In this document: positions 26,601 through 41,500 of the stretch, piece by piece
Numbering within the stretch: position 1 is the first letter of the stretch
Layout of the letters: every line of letters begins with the position of its first letter
Origin: Lamellibrachia columna
Lineage: Eukaryota > Annelida > Polychaeta > Sabellida > Siboglinidae
DNA: 64,000 nt
Direction: 5' to 3'
NCBI GenBank assembly: GCA_963662155.1
Contig: OY759271.1
Location: forward strand, 34,633,527 to 34,697,526
Made by a program: the position numbers and the translations under genes
Notes under the pieces: model-generated
Told to the model about the DNA's origin: nothing
Seen by the model: the letters and a program-made list of their open reading frames with translations, nothing else
Databases searched by the model: none

Positions 26601-29600
26601 ATTACTAAATATTAATGAATAAATAACTAGAATAATATTAAATAGTGAGTTTTAAAATAGTGAGTCTTAAGATGTGCTTGGGTTTAGGCCGAAAAGATGT
26701 TTTCACATTGAACATAATTACCTCTCAAGAAACTTAGTGTTCGATCTGTATATCTCAACTGCATCCCGCAGTCTTCTTCAGCAGACTGAAGTTACAGATG
26801 TGTCACATGACCAATGCCATGTGACACATGCTGGAGTAGGACTGGTGGGAGCTCCTGGCCAACGTCTCGGCTCAGCGTAGGTTTTTCTCTGTGGATGTTA
26901 ATCGCCTCCTTTATTTTCCTCCTGTGGCAGTTCTCCTCATGGTCTAGAATTTTAACGTCCTTCATAGAACACTGATGGCTTGTGTTCAGTTTGTGTTCAC
27001 TTATAGCTGATAGGGGTTGGCGACCAGATAGGTGTTCTTTAATTCTTGTGCCAAGTGTTCTGGCTGTTTCTCCTATACCCCACACTTTGCTGTCTTTGCT
27101 GTTTTGTCTTTTGGGTGTACCAACAGTGACCTCAGGGTGTCCACAGAGAGAAACCTACACTGAACCGAGACATTGGCCAGGAGCTCCCACTAGTCCTACT
27201 CCAACTTGTGTCACATGACATTGGTCATGTGACACATCCGTAACTTCAGTCTGCTGAAGAAGACTGCGGGATGCAGTTGAAATATACAGATCAAACACTA
27301 TGTTTCTTGAGAGGTAATTATGTTTAATATTAATAACCAAGAAAATGGATCATCTATCCATTCAAAGATGTTTTCACATTATTTTTATTATATAAAAATT
27401 TAAGTAATTCGCCACTGTGAACTGATTTGTACATTACATATATGAATGAACTGTGAATATCCTTGATACATACGTTGTACCAGGTTGTTTCCGGGATGGG
27501 GAAGCCCCTGTACGGGATCTTGATCTTGAACGGGCTGCCAGCCGCAACCTTGATGGTCTGGGAGAACGGGTCCACGAAGGCCTTGGGAGGACCTGCAAGG
27601 ACAGACCATTAGAGGACCATTATATGCAATGTATCAACAACTGAGAACATCACACATCATAGAACGTTTCTTGTGATAGGTTTTTACAGTTTATATTGTT
27701 TCTTTTAATTTGTTTGACATATTTTGGCTATTATACAGGGTTGATTGTTTTAAAAAAAATGGTTGGGATAAAACAAATCTTGCTCCCTCTACAAGTTCAC
27801 AATTACTGCTTTCTTAATTATACAATAGATGGCCAGTTATGCTAGCTTCAATAATTCAATAACAAGATGCTATGTGCCACATAAAGAACTGTCGGCTTAC
27901 TTTGGATGTGATGCATAATTTAAAATAAAAAGTAGTAATTAAATGATTTATATTTTTTCATCATTGAAAACAATTAAATAATTCTAACCAGATAATGCAC
28001 ATCACTTTAATATAGTAATGCAATCCACTTCAAAAACAAAATGTTTTACGAATATGAAGACTAAACCTGTGTCAACTGATGAAACAATAAATGCGTCACT
28101 CACTAGGTGGCGGGGATGGTTTGATGGCTTCATCGGTCTCAGCCCATTCACCAGTGCCAGCTTCATTGATGGCGGCCACGCCGAATTCGTAGGGGCGACC
28201 TTCAGACAGGCCAAGTACGACGTAGTCAGTGCCCTGGATCGGTGCGCTCACCACCCTGAGAAAACAACAGATTTATAAGTTATAGTTCAACTCATACACA
28301 ATTTATGAAAGTCAGTTTCACCATACCATGTTACTCTGTTCCACCATCCATAAACCAACACTTCCATAATAATAATAAAAGTATTTATCGCGCCCAAAAG
28401 TATAGGATTGCTCTCAGGTGCTGTACATACATGCAATCATAACTTATTATTAAAATATTATTAATTATAATTTAAAAAATGTATATTAAAAATTTATATA
28501 TTAAAATAAATATTAATAGTATTACAAACAATTCCAATAATAAATATTCTAAAATATAATCCAAATAATCCTACCATAAATAATATATAATAAAAAAATT
28601 AAATGTATATTTGTAGTAATAATAAATGCACATAAAAACATTAATTAAACATCATTGACTGGGTGAATTAGGGGTAATTTCCAAACACTGATATGTAACA
28701 CTACACTAAACCAATGTGATTTACCCCCCCCCACTATATGAAACTTTGAACTACTTCGACCCATGGACACCCCTGATAATGTTCTCGTACTTCACGCTGT
28801 AACAATCACATAATGTTCACATTTTGTGAAGTGTCTTACATTGGTGTCTTGAGATCATCCCTTGTATCATTAGCATCTACCTGATTAATAGAGCCTACCC
28901 GAAATAAACTGTGGCGCCTCAGGTGCATAGCATAACAGGTGAAATCCCACGAGATTGTACAACCTGGAATTCTTGTGAATCTTTGAAATGCATTGAAATG
29001 ATCAATCAATCGCAGTACCGGCTATTACAACAGAATTGTAACTCAGAGAGAGGCTGTATTTGACCTACTTAGTCCACTTCTGACTGCCCGCATCTCTCTT
29101 CACAATCAGGTATCCGGTGACGGGACGTCCCCCGTCCTTTAGCGGAGGCTTCCAAGATAGCGTGATCGAGTCTTCACTTGTTGCCGCAGCGAATGGCGTG
29201 CCTGGGACACCGGGACGATCTACAACACATGTCCTGGTTAGTACCAAATGACACGTACCCACTCGGCGTATGATTGTTTATGCACTGTTGTAAAATATCT
29301 TGTACCAAAAAATCCTATATAAAATAAAAATACTGTTCCACAATTTTTTTTAAACTATAACTTTTTTAACTTATGCAGCATTTCATTCATGAACTGGAGG
29401 TTATTCAAGTGTAGCTGCTAAAAATTATACTTCATCATTTGCATGGTGTTTAAACGTCCCATCAACATTGTGTAAAATTGAATAACGAAATGTCTACTCA
29501 ATCAAACTAATAGAACACATCTGCAAAATATGATACAAATTATTATCATTGATGAAAAACATGATTATAAAATCACCACCACCATCCAAATAGCCCTTTT

Positions 29601-32516
29601 TTGTAAAGAATTTTGTTCTGTTTAATTCTCCTTCTTCTTCAGAATTATTGTGGAAGACCCGATTTCTAGGTAATATCCCACAGATTTGGTTGCACACATG
29701 ATGTGAGAATCTAGTTGAGTGCGAATGTTATGTGCTCGGTATAACCTGTTCTTGTTAGAAATTCATATGAAATGCTAAATACAAAATTGTATTTGTTGTG
29801 AAGGGCTACAATAAAACTATTTGATATGAATCTTACTGAATGGATGTCGGGCCTCAATGGGTGAGACAGTTGTCAGAGGTTCACTCTCTCCATGATCGTT
29901 AACTGCCATCACGCGGAACTCGTACTCGACGCCCTCCTCGAGGTTGCGTGCGATCGCCTCCGTGTCCTTGATGAGACCAGGCACCTTCTGCCAGCGCTGG
30001 CCGCCCTTGACACGTTTTTCCAGGATGTACTTGTCGATGCGTGCTCCACCGTTGTCCTTGGGCGGGTTCCATGTGAGGCGAATTGAGCTTGCAGTGATAT
30101 CGCTCGCCTCCAGGGGGCCTTCTGGGCTCGCCGGCTTGTCTGGTGATGTAAGCAGAAGAGGTATATAGAATTGCATGAACGATGGAGCGCAAACAAATAC
30201 ACGAATACATATGTATACTTAATGGTAAGAAAGAGCATTGTGGATGTGTATCCATTTCTGAACAAAACAGTTATTGATGATCATCTGTAACATAATAACT
30301 GCCGCTTCACTGCTGCCTACATATCCTAACTTTCAAACACATGCTCAAGTATTACCCATATATTATTACGAATAAATAATTACAAAATATTCAGCATAAT
30401 CTCAATGAGAAATTACCTCCATAAAATGTGCACATTACAGTGACGTGCATAACATATAAGATCAACTGTACATGTTGCTGTATAACGCCGTCACAAAACC
30501 AGTATTCCCATCAGATACAAAAACCAGAGAACCGTCAGACCTGTAGTGAAAATGGAATATGAAGCACAGACCTAGGACCGTGGCATTGATGGTGCCTTCA
30601 CACACTCCAGATGCGTTGCGGAGGCGGATCGTGTATTTGCCCGTGTCTCCTCGCGCGGCCTTCGCCGTCATCAACACTGTTTTATTGTCCAAAGTCTAAC
30701 GAAAATAACAACAAACATTCAACAATAAAGAGATATTCCTAGAATGTGTCCTGTATATGAGTTGCCAATGCATGACGAGTTTTAGGAACATGTTATCAAG
30801 ACTAGGAAACTAACATTAAGGAATATTTTGAGTAGTGTCCAGGGCTTCTTTATACAGCTGATATGCTTGTCACACCGCCATAGAAGTTTTGTCTGGGAAA
30901 TCTACTTGAGTAAATTAAATATAACATTAACAATAACAAAATTAGTTTTCTGCAAGAATGCCAAATGCTAGGTTTATTCCGAATATATCCTAAATGTAAG
31001 GTCATGATTAAGAAATTAATTTGTGATGTAGCTGCCACTCCACAAGGGATTAAATGGAAGAAGGAAGGGTATCATTAAAGAACTGGGCAGACAGTGGAAA
31101 TATTAAAATAACCATGTTCTTGTCAAAACACCACGAGAGGTTATGAGGTAGCATTGTATCAGTTATATTAGCAAAGAAAGCTTTATGGAGTTTGTACATC
31201 TGATGCAAGGAGACAGGCACATTCACCTCAAATCTGGTCCTGGTCGATTCACTGATTGGTTCACCATTGAGCTCCCAGGTGGCGGTTGGCGCTGGGAAGC
31301 CGGTGTATGGTACAACAATCTTGAGAGGCATTCCCGCCTTCACTGTGATGTCCTTCAGTCCTCGCAAGTCCATGGTTGGTGTCTCTGTCAATGGAAAACA
31401 AATAACAATAGAAACAGACCAAGAGCCCCCCCCCCATCCCTACTTATGGTATCTTCAGCAAAATTCCACACACAGAGTTTCCAAGTCTCTTGATTTGACA
31501 GATTTAGAATAAAATATTTCAATCTCATCGTCCAAATTAAAATGAAATCTCCTGCTTTTCTGTAAAATAAGGAATTTTTTTCGTTCTACCAACAACAGCA
31601 CCTTCTTGCGATAAAATCAAATTGCCCAACCATGGAGAGTTTTCATTTGCTCTCAGCAGTTCTATTCTGGAAGCTGAAAAATTCCCAGTCAAAGAGGTAT
31701 AACCAGTTTTACCACCAATTTTTTTGCTGCAATCTCCCTATTTCATTTGGAACAAATCGGTAAATCTGTTTCGTTTTTTTAACTTGGAACCACTGTAGCC
31801 AAAGCATCAAGGTATCCTCAACCAAACCTTTCTCCTTGACAGTACCATCAATCATCTTTGACACTACCATCAATCATCCTTGACACTACCATCAATCATC
31901 CTTGACAGTACCTTCAATCATCCTTGACAGTACCATCAATCATTCTTGACATTACCATCAATCATCCTTGACACTACCATCAATCATCCTTGACACTACC
32001 ATCAATCATCCTGTATGACACTTACCTGGCTGTTTCTCAGCGGTGATGTTTGAGGTTGGCCGACTAGTTTCACCTGGTCCAGCCGCGTTGACAGCCTTCA
32101 CACGGAACTTGTAGTCACTTCCCTCTTTCAGCCGCTGCACCTTGTACTGCAGTTCCTTGAGCGGGGTGTCGTTCACCTCCACCCAGTCCCCGTCTGTGGG
32201 CTTCATCTCAACGATGTACCCCACAATCTTGCCGCCTCCGTCGTCCTTGGGCTTCTCCCAGGACAGCGACACCGAGTGCTCGGTGATCTCATCAACGTTG
32301 GGCTGAGAGGGAGCACCCGCCGCAACTACAGGCACATAGATTTAATAATAATAATAAAATATATTTTATTTAGTATAGCACCATATCCAATTGTTTGTGG
32401 CGCTTCATTAAAAAATAATAAGATAGTATAAAATTACTAAATAAATATATTAAAATAGATAGTACTAGTAATTAGAATTATCTAAAAATAAATATAGTGC
32501 AATAAGAATTGCTGTG

Positions 32517-32569
<53 letters not shown>

Positions 32570-35500
32570 ATGTGGATGTGTGCGTGGTTGTGTTTTTGTG
32601 TGTGGTTGTGCGCGTGATTGTGTGTGTGTGCGGCTGTGTGTGGTTGTGTGTGTGTGGTTGTGTGTGTGTGTGTGTGTGTGACAAGAAACAAGATTGATTG
32701 AATGTTGCATGTGTGGATAAAGGAAACTCAAACAGTTCTAATGATGGAACATTATCGCAGCTATGAAATTTGTGTTTTTGTTATATTCTTGTTCTGATCT
32801 TCATTAACACACTTTTGTAGGTGAAGAACTATATAATAATCGTACAATGGCAGATAAAATAGGAAATATTGATTTATATTTTGTATAATACCTACTGAAA
32901 CAGAAAATGGTGCTTTTATTTTGTATGTTTGTAAAAAACGGAAAATGTTGATATTTATTCTGCATAATGGAAGGTAAAAAAAAATTACTTTTATTTGGTA
33001 TGTTTATTAAAAAAGAAAATGATGATATCTATTTTGCATAATATCTGTATAAACAGAAAATATTAATGTTGTTTTGATTAATGGCAGTATTTATCGATTA
33101 TTCCATAAAATGTAAATGTGCTGATTTTAATCTAGTTAAAAACATTTATTTTTGCTTTATCAACTACCACTGGTAGTCTTACATATAACATTGCACTTAG
33201 ATTGACAGAATATTATCCTAAGTGGTACTCACAGACTGGGTCGCGAACTACGTGTGGTCCGGTGGACTTGCTGGGCTTGCCTGGACCCGCATCGTTGATG
33301 GCGCACACACGGAACTCGTACTCCGCCCCCTCTGGAAGATTGCCCGCTGTGTAGCTTGTGTCCTTGACCACTGCCTTGGAGGTAGTCATCCAGTCACCCC
33401 GGGTGGGGCGGCCGTTGGTCAGCCGACGGTGCTGCACCTCATAGCCTACGGAGGTAGGGTAAATATCAACAGGATCTATGAGTGAGGAAGTTACTAGGAT
33501 GATTGGTGAAGGTTGTTTATGCAATTTTTATACAGCAACCAATGCCCCAGTTTGCTGAATTGTATGAGTACTGGGCAATACACAGTGAATAAACAGCTTT
33601 CGTTGAAACACCACTGAATAGTTATTTCATGGAAGACAGGCTGGTGAACAACAGGTCTGTTAGGGACAAAGCACTTCGATCAGTCCAAAGGACTGCATAT
33701 ATATACTGCCCTACATAAGAACCGTATCTTTACGTATAATCAAAGTATGATAAAAGACACATGTATCTGATGTTTAAAGTGCACCACCCACCTTGTATGG
33801 GACTGCCGCCGTCATTATCTGGCGCCTTCCACTTCAGAGACACAGAACTCTTGTCAAACTTGGCAATCTCCAAGTTCCGAGGCTCACTAGTAGGATCTGC
33901 AACATGCAAAATAAAGATGTTAAAGCCGAGTTTGATCAGGGTTAGTCAAACCTCTACGGTAGCAATTAAAAGCTAAATTCAATAGACCCTCAGTTAATAA
34001 TTTTGCAGTTGTGCCACAAACAGCTTCAAAGAAAGGTGACAAAATGTGGGTCATTATATGTTCATGGGATGAAATCAGATATTAGGGAATGAGTATGAAA
34101 TCGAAAGACAGACGACTGTAAGAGATTCACTTGTGATGTGGAAAATATAAATCAACCCAAGACACAAATTCCACAAAAGGATGATCCAAAATTATTACAT
34201 TCTCATATTGAGAAGGAACAAATTATCATGGGTTGCCTTACTAATGATGCAACATTTGAAGAATAACACCAAATTTAACTGAAAATGTCTTATTTCAACA
34301 AGATGAAACATGCAGCATACCAAATGGATTCTTGGCGAGGATAGATTTATCAGTTGTTACTGGCTCACTGATTCCATAGACGTTCTGTGCCTTGACACGG
34401 AACTTGTACCTGGTTCCCTCGACCAGCCCCTTGACCACATGAGAGGTCCCGCTGACCACACCAGGCACGGCCTCCCAGTAGGTGGAGTCTTCCTCACATC
34501 GTTCAACATCATAGCCTTCAAATACAACAGAATGTGATATATCATGACCTGTTAAGGTCACAGCCTTCAAACACAACATAACATGATACATCATGATCTC
34601 TTAAGGTCATAGCCTTCAAGCACTGCAGAACATGATACATCATGATCTATCAACGTCATAGCCTTCAAATACAACAGAACATGATACATCATGATCTCTC
34701 GTCATAGTCTTCAAGTACAGCAGAACATGATACATCATGATCTCTCAACGTCATAGCCTTCAAATACAACAGAACATGATAAGTCATGATCTCTCAACGT
34801 CATAGCCTACAAATAGTCTTCAAGTAAACAGATACATCGTGATCTGTCAACGTCATAGCCTTCAAATGCAAGAGAACATGATACATCATGATCTCTCAAT
34901 GTCATGGCCTTTAAATACAACAGAACATGATAATCATGAACTCTCAACATCATAGCCTTCAAATACAACAACACATTATGATATCTCAATGTCACAGCCT
35001 TCAAACACAACAGCACATTGTGGTCTCTCAATGTCATAGCCTTCAAGCACAGCAGAACATGATACATCATGATCTCTTAACATCGTAGCCTTCAAACATA
35101 ACAACACATTATGATCTCTCAATGTCATAACCTTCAATTACAATGTGATCTGTTAATGCAATATTACCAGCCAATAAAACAAATTTAGCAATCAATATTA
35201 TTACCTTTTTAGAAAATAGTGTTTCTGACTTTAACAGTGTATAACACTGTATACTACATATTTATGCTGTTATATGCTGCTAAAGTTACACTTGATTTTT
35301 AAATAAACATCATAATATTTATTGATAAACATGTTTGTAATCTAGCTCCAAATGAATTATCGGTAAATTTTTTATTTGAAATTTTTTTATTAATCAAAAT
35401 GTGATAACAACTGGTATGAACTACATAAAGCAAAGAATGAAGTTGATATTAAGACATATTCTTCAGATTAGAAAAAGAAAACTGAACATTTGTTCAATTG

Positions 35501-38500
35501 ATAAATGGTCGTCCCACATGTTAAATGGTCATTCCAAGTACCTGCGATGGCGCCACCGCCATCATCTGCAGGCGGCTTCCATGACAGTTTACAAGTCTCT
35601 GCAAACACCTCGCTGACTTCGAGATCTTCAGGCGCAGTTGGCTTATCTGTGGTACACAATGTAGATGGTATAGAGACACAGAGCAATGAATGAATATTAT
35701 TCATAAAGGAAGGCATAATTATATCCAAAGGCTCAGATTATTAAAATTATATGCCATGAAAAGATATGCATTAGTTTCTATTTAGATTACGACAGCTTGG
35801 AAAACACAACCAAATGGCTCTGTTGGACTTAAATTTGCTTTACATACGTGTGAATGACAATCACAGTGAATGCATGTGCATGAGTGTGTGCGTGCATAAG
35901 TATACCAGTCTGCGAACACTGCTGTGTACATATCGCTGACTTCGAACGCACCTAGAACGATGATCTTGAGATCGCCCGAGTCTTCGCCGAACTTGTTGCT
36001 CAGATTGATCGTGTACTTGCCCGTGTCTGATCTCTTTGACACGGGGATACTCAACACTGCGTTCTCTTCTCCACTCGTCTGCTCCACCTGTCAACACCAC
36101 ACAATGGTCAACAGCACAGACATGATCAACACCACAGACACAGTGAACACCACTGGTGCAGTCAACAATCATCAAAACTACGACATGATAAAGAAAGAGT
36201 CGCGATGTTTGATTGTGGGAATAAGTCCATAACAGAAATGTTTTGTTTACAATATTGATGCATCGAACAGCTCGAATAAGAAATCATTATCACCAAATGT
36301 TATCATTATACAGTAATCATTTCTAAATACGTAATCAAGATTCAACCAACACTACCAAACTTAGATATAGCTGATCTCAAAGAGAATATATATCCATTAA
36401 AAAAAATTATCACATATAACTGATAAAACATCTGTGCTTGCTAAATGCATCCTGACTGTGTAACCATGAACTGACCCTGGATGATGGAGCGAGATCGGAG
36501 TCGTTCTTCTTCCATGTGACAGTGGGTGTGGGCGACCCATTGATAGGGATATCTACCAGGATGGGCTCACCGGCTCTCACGCTGATCTCTTGGCTCAGCA
36601 GACTGCTTAGGTCGGCCTTCGGAGCGGCTGGGAAGGGAACAGATGACAAGTGTAGCAGACAACTTTACTCACATCAACATGTGTCAACGTTGACCAAATC
36701 ACTGCTTCTAAAACATCAATATAAAATTATTCGATTCTGCGTAGGAATGCCGACTAAAAAAACGAACAATAACAGCCAACATTCAATCAGATATAGTTAA
36801 ACAAATAAATATGACAAACCTTATACAGTACCACGTGGCACTTCTGAAAGATGATAAAGAATAACATCTTATTTTCAACTTCATTACTGTTTATTGATTA
36901 TAAACAATATACAATGGAACCTACTATCAAGGTAACCCTCGGGACTAGGCCAAAGTGACCCGAATAAGGAGGTGAACATATTAGACTTAATGTCCTATAT
37001 TTCACTGTTATTGAAAGGTGGTGCATCTAACCATAATGGCGAGGTGGCTGTATCTAACCATAATGGCGAGGTGGCTGTATCAAACCATAATGGCGAGGTG
37101 GCTGTAATTACCGAGGTGACCGTAAACTGAGGTTCGACTGAGGATTTTGGCTGAGGATAATATACAGGGGTGAAAGGCGAAGGACTGTAAGATGCATTCG
37201 TACTGCAACAGCTGATGGATAAAGTAGAAGAGAGATACCTTTGAGTGGCTTAGCCTTGATGGGTTTGGAACAGTCACTCGGTTCTGACTCGCCGCCGTCG
37301 TTCTCTGCTGTCACTCGGTACTCATACTCCTTCATGGCCTGCACCTTGCTGTCTGTGAACTCTGGCTCCTGTGAACACAGCCGACAGTACATGATAACTT
37401 CCTGTTCAGAGCATCACCACATTCAAACAACAGTTTTATTTATACAAGAATATACAAGAACTCTTTTAAATGTTGGCCCTTTTTAATTCTTGATAGTGGG
37501 TTGTCTGTCATGCAGCATCAATAAACATTGAATTGAACATTATTTAGTACAGAATTCACACTTATCCTACTAGCATACATAAAATGTAGACAACATATCT
37601 GCTAAGTACTTTTTACAATGATATATTGCTGAGGTGAAATGCACAAAATAAAAACCTTTGTAACTTTGTATTTGTAACAAATATCACAGTTGGCTTATCA
37701 TAAAAAAATGACATTGCAAGGTTATTAATGCTTAACATAATAAAACATGATACAATTTTCTGTGCCATATACGTACGCGGATGGGAGAGCGGTTGATCCT
37801 GGACCATCTTCCTGTCCTTGGGTCTTTTCTCTCCACATTGTAGCCGGTGATGGGAGCGCCTCCGTCCTTCCTGGGGGGCGACCAGCCAATGGTGATGAAG
37901 TCGCGGTCACTGTCAACCACTTCTGGCTGACCAGGTCTGCCAGGCTTGTCTGTAGCCAAACAACACAGGTCAAGGGGATAACGTACGCAATCAAGTTGTT
38001 GTCCACAACATTTCCAGTTGGTTAAAATTGGAAATACAATTTATTTGGTATAGAAATATGAGCAGTTAGTGCATACATAAATTGTACACCATATTTAACA
38101 GTATTAAAATTATGGTCAACATATATAACAAATTAAATAAATATATATATAAATATTTACATATGCAAACACATACTGCATACAACTAAGTACAACCACC
38201 TTCACTGTACACAGTAACAGACGTACACACCCGTATTTACACGAAAACAATAAATTATGCATATTCAGTAAACGCAGCTACAAACACAATATAATATTTA
38301 TTTTTTGCGGGGCAATCAAGATTGGCTAAAAACAAATCAATACAACTTGTGTATTTCTTGTCCATATTTTGTACGTTCAAGTACATTTCCCAGAGATAAT
38401 CCAGCACTATCTGTATCCAACCACATTCTGTATACACATGCACAGTGGAACAGCATTAATTCATATCATACAACCACTTACATGTTTGACACACTATAAA

Positions 38501-41500
38501 ACCACTCCACTCGTTTACCCTGTTAGCTACAACCAAACATCCTACCGAAGGGGTTCTTGGCGACGACACCCCGATCCGTCTCGAGGGGTTCGCTGAGCCC
38601 CTGGGCGTTCTCAGCCATCACGCGGAACTTGTACTCCAGCCCTTCCTTCAACTTGGGCACCTCAAACTCGGTGGCGTCCTTCGGCACGAAGCTCGACACA
38701 CTCTCCCAATTGCCAGATTTTGGGTTCAGTTTCTCCACCGTGTAGCCCCTGGGAAACACATCCCAGCATTATAGGACCCATCTTGTTAATATTTACAAAT
38801 AAAAACTTGGATAAAAAATAGGAAAATTGTTTTGAGATAATTTTTCCAGTTGAAATGTTGATGTAATGTATCTTAGACCAACAAAGGAAACAATGTACAC
38901 TCAGATATTAATGTACATGAAATATTTTCTTTAAATATTAACAAATTTAATGATTCAATGATGATTCAATTCAATGATTCAATTTGTATGTCTTGATATT
39001 TTCCTTTTTTTGAATGGGGTGGGTGGGTGGGGTCAATCCTATCCAAAATATTTTGGGATTATTCAAACTTTTTATATTTATAAAGCCCAAAAATGTAGAC
39101 TAAGCTATTCAATATAGCTAATAGATCAAACATGTAAAGTATTATATAGTGTAAATCAATCAATAATAAATAAATACCCAAGATTGCAAAATAGAAAGAA
39201 ATGTGTCTTACACAAGGAAAGAAGTGTTTATATCAAGGCAGGTAGTGACAGTGAAATAAGTATGTTTTCAGTTGTTTTCGAGATGCCATTAAGGTTACTG
39301 CCGAGCGAACATGCTTGGGTCAGTCGTTCCACATTCGTCGTCCCATTATGTCATAATTCTGATTTTCTTTATAAAGTTTCACTAGCAGTAGGCGTGATAA
39401 CATATATTAACTTTCCAATGACCTCAAGAGCATTTCTATTGTCATTTTGTGAAAAAATATCAAGATAATAAATACAATAAAACAGAATAAGGGAGGCATC
39501 AAACTATGGCATTTGTTTTCATGGGTTGTTTGCATACAGGTTGTTGACATACAAGTTGATTACATGAAGCTTTTTGACATACGAGTTGCTTACATATATG
39601 AGAGTATGCGACCACGGTTGCATACATGATTTTATGCTGGCAGCGGCGCGGGCAGGGCACGTGAGGGTCAATAGGTTATTATGCTAATCTAAGCGTAGGC
39701 AAAGATACCAGGATGACTGAATAAGCGCTCCCGTGACACCGCTAAACCAATCAGAGCGCGGCAGTCATTCGAATGACGCAGTTTGAAAGTAAGCAGCTTC
39801 ACTCCGAATGTTCGATACATGCGGAGCAGACCTGCTTTCTCGGTGTTACAAGTTTTCGACCCACCCTCCTCCCCAATTTCTTCTGCTGAATGTTATATTA
39901 ATGTGTTTATTAGTGTCGTGCTTGATAACATGTTGTACATTACCGGTGGAAGTGAAGTCACCACCTTCCCTATTACGCTTTCCCAGTGGACTTTGGGCTT
40001 TTCATTCGGCTATCTGCCCGTTCACATAGGGTTTTGGTGCGGAGTGGAAGATGACTTCCCTTCCATCCTCGATGTTGGGATGGTTTATTGCTAATCAGGC
40101 GTTATGGCCCCACCTTTTAGGTTACATAAATATATAGAGTAGGAATTTTAGCAAGTAGTGTATTCCAGTAATGCAGTATATGCAAATAGGTTTTTGTCGG
40201 TATTGGGTAATGTTTTAATGTGCTGGTGATGATGCCATGAATTGTCTTGTGTTGTAGGAATATTACTACATGTACTGTATTGCTATGTCGAAGTGTGGGC
40301 TCTGGGAGCATTGTGTCCAGGCGGCTTTGTATGAGGCTCAGCCACATGCTTGGCGCATGTTACAGGGTCCACACTTCATGCTTTTAATCGGAATAATATG
40401 CCATTAGGCATACTCTTAATAAACGTCATTTATTTGGCCTTTTCATATCCTTACACCTGGCTTGCGTTGTTGGTTGCATAAATGTTGTTTACATGCATAT
40501 TATTTACATGTGAGTAATACATCTCTTGCAATTTTCCTATTGTTATATGTCAATACACCAGGACCGCAGTTAGATCAGTCACAATATCAAAAATAATAAT
40601 CTTGCCTACGAATATTCATGCAGGGATGAAAACTTTATTTTTCAATTAGAAATTCATGCAATTAGAAATTTCATGATTGTTCTTGACCCAAAAGGGTACA
40701 AACCGGATATCAAGTCCTCCGTCATCTTTCGGCTTCCTCCATGATAACTTGGCACTCTCTTTGGTGACATCTGACACCTCCAATGGTCCCTCGGGTCTCG
40801 CTGGTGGTCCTTGAAACAAGGACCAAAGAGGTTAAAAATTAGGCATACTGTCACCAAGTAATCATTAACATGATGCATATAATGTAAACTAAGTTTAAAA
40901 TACCTGTTCTTGTCATCAGCAAAATAGCCCAAAATGGCGACTGACAATAAATGACTACTTTGTTATTAAAACTAAATAAATAGTGTTTTAAAAAGCCACC
41001 ATAAAATGAAATCAATAAAGGAAATGTTTGAATTTACAATTATCTTATATAATTTGACTGTGCCCACCAGGAGGTGTTGAAAAAGCGAGGCCCCACATTT
41101 AAGATGGGAAAACTGTACTAAGGGGATGTCAAAAAGGTTGAGGGATGTCAGAAAGGTTGAGGGATATTAAAAAGGTTGAGGGATGTCAGAAAGGTTGAGG
41201 GATGTCAAAAAGGTTGAGGGATGTCAGAAAGGTTGAGGGATATTAGAAAGGCAGAGGGGAAAAAGCTGGTAAAAGTGAGCAGTGGAAAGGAACAACATTA
41301 GGTAGTGCAGCCGTACAAGAACTAATCAGTCTCATCCCCTTACACTTCACCCCCTGGACGGGTTCAATTACACTTCACCCCCTTGTCAGACCTGTTCCCT
41401 TACACTTCACCCCCTGGACGGGTTCAATTACACTTCACCCCCTTGTCAGACCTGTTCCCTTACACTTCACCCCTTGGACGGGTTCAATTACACTTCACCC

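Noticed and set aside
27474..27592. Donor GTACAA directly after the Ig9 Trp codon, as in Ig10 and Ig12
   Set aside because: It would leave phase 2, while the next exon begins in phase 0; GTATGT two codons later restores the frame.
32465..32731. His-Thr or Val-Cys rich frames
   Set aside because: Translations of the GCGT/GT microsatellite.
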